From Colwellia_A sp041890515 (GTDB lineage: Bacteria; Pseudomonadota; Gammaproteobacteria; Enterobacterales; Alteromonadaceae), in NCBI GenBank assembly GCA_041890515.1, contig JASDWX010000009.1, forward strand, positions 1-7,629: DNA of 7,629 bases, in the 5' to 3' direction. Made by a program: the position numbers and the translations under genes. The first letter of the stretch is position 1. Each line of letters begins with the position of its first letter. The notes below the pieces were generated by a model. The model was not told the origin of the DNA and ran no database searches. It saw only the letters and a program-made list of their open reading frames with translations. Positions 6,340 through 7,629 of this stretch are shown here, piece after piece.

Positions 6340-6369
6340 AATATAACCAGTAAGAGGAGTTATAAACAA
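6340..6369 (-). promoter_or_regulatory. Candidate promoter of the gamma-CA gene
   Basis: On the minus strand TTGTTT (6364-6369) and TATATT (6340-6345) are separated by 18 bp, which would give a leader of about 70 nt before the ATG at 6262. The match is moderate and the region is AT-rich. Confidence 0.3.
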
Positions 6370-6411
6370 AATCACCTAAATGTTAGCATTCCTCTGCCTG
6401 TTAATCTCCTG

Positions 6412-6417
6412 TATAAT
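6412..6417 (+). promoter_or_regulatory. Probable -10 element of the rimO promoter
   Basis: A perfect TATAAT followed by a GC-containing discriminator (TCTGCGC). The -35 position at 17 bp (TTCCTC) is a poor match, so the promoter may be weak or need an activator. It is the best -10 in the 316-bp spacer upstream of rimO. Confidence 0.4.
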
Positions 6418-6568
6418 TCTGCGCATTAAACAACAGCCTTTATTTCAAATCTTGCGTAATCATTGAATTTGCAATAAAGACCGTTAAATCACTAATTATG
6501 ACGCTACTCTTTTTATTTTATAAAAGATGGGTAAAAGCATCCATCAGTAGCCATTTAAAGAGTAAGTT

Positions 6569-6572
6569 GAGG
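6569..6572 (+). promoter_or_regulatory. rimO: Ribosome binding site that sets the rimO start
   Basis: GAGG lies 6 nt before ATG 6579. The frame also has an upstream ATG at 6498 that would add 27 residues, but no Shine-Dalgarno precedes it, so 6579 is preferred. Confidence 0.7.
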
Positions 6573-6578
6573 CAAAGC

Positions 6579-7629
6579 ATGACCGTAGAACAATTCGACC
6601 CAAGCACAAGTAATTCAGCCCAAAGCCAAACAACCACGTTAGATATTCCCTCTAAAATGATTGAAGCGCAACATCAAGTAGTTGTTGCATCACATCCAGA
6701 AGCAAATCGCGCTGCAAAGGTAGGCTTCGTGAGTCTTGGCTGTCCAAAAAATTTAGTAGACAGCGAACGTATTCTTACACAACTTCGCACTGAAGGTTAC
6801 GATGTAACCAATAGCTATGACGATGCTGAACTCGTGATTGTAAATACCTGTGGCTTTATTGATTCAGCCGTTCAAGAGTCATTAGATACTATCGGTGAAG
6901 CGCTTGCTGCCAATGGTAAAGTGTTGGTTACCGGTTGTTTAGGCGTAAAAAAAGATGAAATAATTGAACTACATCCCAATGTTTTAGGTGTAACAGGTCC
7001 TCATGCTTATGACGAAGTCTTAACGCAAGTACATAAACATGTGCCTAAGCCAGTACATAATCCTTTTATTGATTTAGTCCCGCCACAAGGGGTTAAACTT
7101 ACCCCTAAGCATTATGCTTATTTGAAAATTTCAGAAGGGTGTAACCACCGTTGTACGTTCTGTATTATCCCGTCAATGCGTGGTGATTTAGACTCGCGTC
7201 CTGTTGGCGATGTGTTAGGTGAAGCTAAACGTTTGGTTGATGCTGGCGTTAAAGAATTATTGGTTATTTCACAAGACACTTCAGCTTATGGTGTTGATGT
7301 TAAGCACAAAACAGATTTTTGGGATGGTATGCCCGTTAAAACTCACATGCAGCAGTTATGTGAAGAATTAGCGAAGCAGGGCGTTTGGATCCGTCTTCAT
7401 TATGTTTATCCATACCCGCATGTTGATAAAATTATTCCCCTTATGGCTGAAGGTAAAATACTGCCGTATTTAGACATTCCCTTTCAGCATGCCAATAAAC
7501 GTATATTGAAATTAATGAAACGCCCTGGTAGTTCAGACCGAGTATTAGAACGCATTGCTAAATGGCGAGACATTTGTCCTGAATTAGTTATTCGTTCGAC
7601 GTTCAGTGTTGGGTTCCCAGGTGAAACAG
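6579..7629 (+). CDS. rimO: RimO, ribosomal protein S12 methylthiotransferase (3' end outside window)
   Basis: Radical-SAM methylthiotransferase that adds a methylthio group to the beta carbon of the conserved Asp (D88 in E. coli numbering) of ribosomal protein S12. About 350 codons are present and the frame is open at the right edge; the full protein should be near 479 residues. The N-terminal methylthiotransferase domain has cluster cysteines C55 (SLGCPKN), C91 (NTCGFIDSA) and C120 (TGCLG). The radical-SAM motif C188-x3-C192-x2-C195 lies in EGCNHRCTFCIIPSMRGD. All six map to E. coli C17, C53, C82, C150, C154 and C157 at a constant offset of 38, so this protein carries 38 extra N-terminal residues, rich in Ser, Thr and Gln. 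The later radical-SAM core is also well conserved (HYVYPYPHVD, LKLMKRPGS). The C-terminal TRAM domain lies beyond the window. The accessory-factor gene ycaO lies about 4.8 kb upstream on the same strand. Confidence 0.97.
   Translation, partial: MTVEQFDPSTSNSAQSQTTTLDIPSKMIEAQHQVVVASHPEANRAAKVGFVSLGCPKNLVDSERILTQLRTEGYDVTNSYDDAELVIVNTCGFIDSAVQESLDTIGEALAANGKVLVTGCLGVKKDEIIELHPNVLGVTGPHAYDEVLTQVHKHVPKPVHNPFIDLVPPQGVKLTPKHYAYLKISEGCNHRCTFCIIPSMRGDLDSRPVGDVLGEAKRLVDAGVKELLVISQDTSAYGVDVKHKTDFWDGMPVKTHMQQLCEELAKQGVWIRLHYVYPYPHVDKIIPLMAEGKILPYLDIPFQHANKRILKLMKRPGSSDRVLERIAKWRDICPELVIRSTFSVGFPGET

Larger units (their letters stand above)
6263..6578. other. Divergent intergenic region, gamma-CA gene / rimO
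   Basis: A 316-bp spacer between two genes facing away from each other. It contains a candidate promoter for each side (6340-6369 minus, 6412-6417 plus), a GTTAA-N6-TTAAC dyad at 6311-6326 and the rimO ribosome binding site. The presumed rimO leader is about 155 nt long. A small hairpin (GATGG 6526-6530 / CCATC 6541-6545) sits in it, but I see no known leader element. Confidence 0.6.

Noticed and set aside
6526..6545. Small hairpin in the rimO leader as a regulatory element
   Set aside because: It has only five base pairs and a 10-nt loop in AT-rich sequence; no T tract or known motif.
6498..6578. Upstream in-frame ATG giving RimO 27 more residues
   Set aside because: No Shine-Dalgarno precedes it, the added residues resemble no RimO, and ATG 6579 has GAGG at a good distance.

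Overview
The window looks like chromosomal DNA of an AT-rich marine gammaproteobacterium of the Alteromonadales, most likely Colwellia- or Thalassotalea-like. The main reasons are a YcaO protein of the OsmC-YcaO fusion type, which from memory is typical of Shewanella, Vibrio and Colwellia relatives, and a RimO very close to the enterobacterial protein. The genus is an inference.

Layout, left to right. Positions 2-1822 (+) are the 3' part of ycaO, which is open through the left edge and ends at a good intrinsic terminator (1840-1874). Positions 1944-3190 (-) hold a decaying stretch: a broken lipoprotein gene with a PKD/REJ-like repeat (lost lipobox cysteine, two in-frame stops, a frameshift), and upstream of it a small secreted EF-hand protein that looks cut short. 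Positions 3191-3767 have no intact gene. They hold a promoter-like region for the EF-hand gene, a possible broken small + strand ORF and a perfect 16-bp palindrome. Positions 3768-5497 (-) are a tight two-gene operon: an RsbQ-like alpha/beta hydrolase followed, 2 nt after its stop, by a PAS-GGDEF diguanylate cyclase. Positions 5741-6262 (-) encode a gamma-carbonic-anhydrase-family hexapeptide protein. Positions 6579-7629 (+) are the 5' part of rimO, which runs off the right edge.

Two functional themes stand out. First, both flanks concern one modification: RimO methylthiolates ribosomal protein S12, and YcaO is the reported accessory factor for this in E. coli. Second, the hydrolase plus PAS-GGDEF pair is the most interesting item. 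In Bacillus subtilis, RsbQ works with the PAS domain of the phosphatase RsbP in energy-stress sensing. Here a very similar hydrolase and a similar PAS domain are joined to a cyclic-di-GMP output with an intact GGEEF active site and an intact inhibitory RxxD site. This suggests that an unknown small molecule handled by the hydrolase controls c-di-GMP. The hydrolase family also contains the plant receptors D14 and KAI2.

I saw no tRNA, rRNA, CRISPR array, insertion sequence or recognisable riboswitch.
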